Below are positions 6,374-6,990 of a stretch of DNA of 6,990 bases, piece by piece; the first letter of the stretch is position 1, and every line of letters starts with the position of its first letter. The notes beneath the pieces were generated by a model. That model did not search any database, was not told where the DNA came from, and was given only the letters and a program-made list of their open reading frames with translations. Source of the stretch: Treponema sp. (GTDB lineage: Bacteria > Spirochaetota > Spirochaetia > Treponematales > Breznakiellaceae); contig JAISAN010000220.1 in the NCBI GenBank assembly GCA_031266635.1, positions 1 through 6,990 of the forward strand. The letters run 5' to 3'. Made by a program: the position numbers and the translations under genes.

Positions 6374-6916
6374 TTAGTTAAAATACCGTTTTAACAGCCC
6401 CGTAAAGCCCGCGCAATGCCGGGCCTCGTCCCGGGCCATTTCATGGACCGTGTCATGGATGGCGTCATAACCCCGTTCCTTGGCCCGTTTGGCGATGTCG
6501 GTTTTACCGGCGCAGGCGCCGTGTTCCGCTTCCACCCGGAGTTCCAGGTTCTTTTTGGTGCTGCTGGTAACCACCTCGCCCAGAAGCTCGGCAAATTTGG
6601 CCGCGTGCTCCGCTTCTTCAAAGGCATAGCGCTTGTAGGCTTCCGCCACTTCGGGGTATCCTTCCCGCTCGGCAACCCGGCTCATGGCCAGATACATGCC
6701 AACCTCGGAACACTCGCCGGTAAAGTGGGCCCGCAGGTCATCCAGAATGTCCTGCTCCACACCTTTGGCAACCCCGACTACGTGTTCGGCGGCAAAACCG
6801 CCGGTGGCGGTCTGCTCCTTGAATTTTGACGCCGGAGCTTTGCAGGTGGGACAGAACTCGGGGGGCTGATCCCCGGTAAAGACGTAGCCGCAGACTGAAC
6901 AAACCCATTTCTTCAT
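6374..6916 (-). CDS. Reverse rubrerythrin (NADH peroxidase-type)
   Basis: A 180-residue cytosolic non-haem iron protein that reduces hydrogen peroxide (and, in some relatives, oxygen) with electrons from NADH through a reductase partner. The rubredoxin-like Fe(Cys)4 domain comes first, with C6-x-x-C9 and C22-x-x-C25, followed by a ferritin-like diiron four-helix domain. This is the reverse of classical rubrerythrin. Likely diiron ligands are E68, E101 and H104 (EEAEH), E129 (VEAEH), and E164 and H167 (DEARH). The HDTVHEMARDEARH and GLLKRYF segments resemble clostridial reverse rubrerythrins. The length is typical and complete. The start is supported by AGAGAGG (6924-6930 on this strand), seven bases before the ATG. 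It is convergent with the sensor kinase operon and separated from it by a hairpin, so it is probably monocistronic and unrelated in function. It points to an anaerobe coping with oxygen exposure. Confidence 0.93.
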   Translation of the reverse strand: MKKWVCSVCGYVFTGDQPPEFCPTCKAPASKFKEQTATGGFAAEHVVGVAKGVEQDILDDLRAHFTGECSEVGMYLAMSRVAEREGYPEVAEAYKRYAFEEAEHAAKFAELLGEVVTSSTKKNLELRVEAEHGACAGKTDIAKRAKERGYDAIHDTVHEMARDEARHCAGFTGLLKRYFN

Positions 6917-6923
6917 AAAAATA

Positions 6924-6930
6924 CCTCTCT
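6924..6930 (-). promoter_or_regulatory. Ribosome binding site of the rubrerythrin gene
   Basis: Read on the - strand, AGAGAGG lies seven bases before the ATG whose first base is 6916. It confirms the start, which is also where the rubredoxin-like domain begins. The AT-rich sequence beyond it (6931-6990) is the leader. I found no convincing -35/-10 pair and no PerR-like box, so the promoter may lie partly outside the window. Confidence 0.75.
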
Positions 6931-6990
6931 AAAGAAAAATTTTTTCGGAAATTGCGGGATTGGAAATTTTTGCGATAACATCGTAAAAAA

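Noticed and set aside
6946..6975. Direct repeat GGAAATTGCG / GGAAATTTTTGCG upstream of rubrerythrin as an operator
   Set aside because: The two copies differ by a 3-base insertion, lie in AT-rich sequence where such matches arise easily, and match no known regulator site I can name.

Overview
The window reads as chromosomal DNA of a free-living or gut anaerobe, most likely a spirochaete of the Treponema/Breznakiellaceae type such as those of termite hindguts. This is inferred from the GC-rich coding style, two BMP-family lipoproteins of the kind common in Treponema, a long Cache-domain hybrid histidine kinase, and a reverse rubrerythrin typical of strict anaerobes. No rRNA or tRNA is present to fix the taxonomy.

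Layout. Positions 1-120 hold three successive hairpins and no gene. A diacylglycerol-kinase-family lipid kinase gene follows on the + strand (about 303-1355; the start is uncertain and could be 240). It is bracketed by two near-identical 42-bp hairpin repeats in opposite orientation (79-120 and 1359-1400). Next comes a compact + strand operon: two tandem paralogous BMP-family substrate-binding lipoproteins (1456-2571 and 2598-3734), then, after a 2-bp gap, an 861-residue membrane hybrid sensor kinase (3737-6322). A 16-bp perfect stem with a TTCG loop (6326-6361) separates this operon from a convergent - strand gene for reverse rubrerythrin (6374-6916). The last 74 bases are the AT-rich leader of that gene.

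How the genes may work together. The two lipoproteins and the kinase look like one transcription unit, and no ABC permease or ATPase is visible in the window. The simplest reading is an envelope sensory module: tethered binding proteins capture small molecules, perhaps nucleoside-like or other, and the dCache domain of the kinase senses either the loaded lipoproteins or its own ligand, possibly an amino acid. The kinase then passes phosphate from His338 to Asp780 of its C-terminal receiver. No HPt protein or separate response regulator is encoded here, so the output is outside the window. The lipid kinase and the rubrerythrin appear to be independent units, set apart by the hairpins.

The most notable points are the lipoprotein-lipoprotein-kinase operon, a degenerate pseudo-receiver with an Ala/Pro-rich insertion in the kinase, and a family of perfect intergenic hairpins that share a core but vary in their arms, two of which form an inverted pair around the lipid kinase gene.
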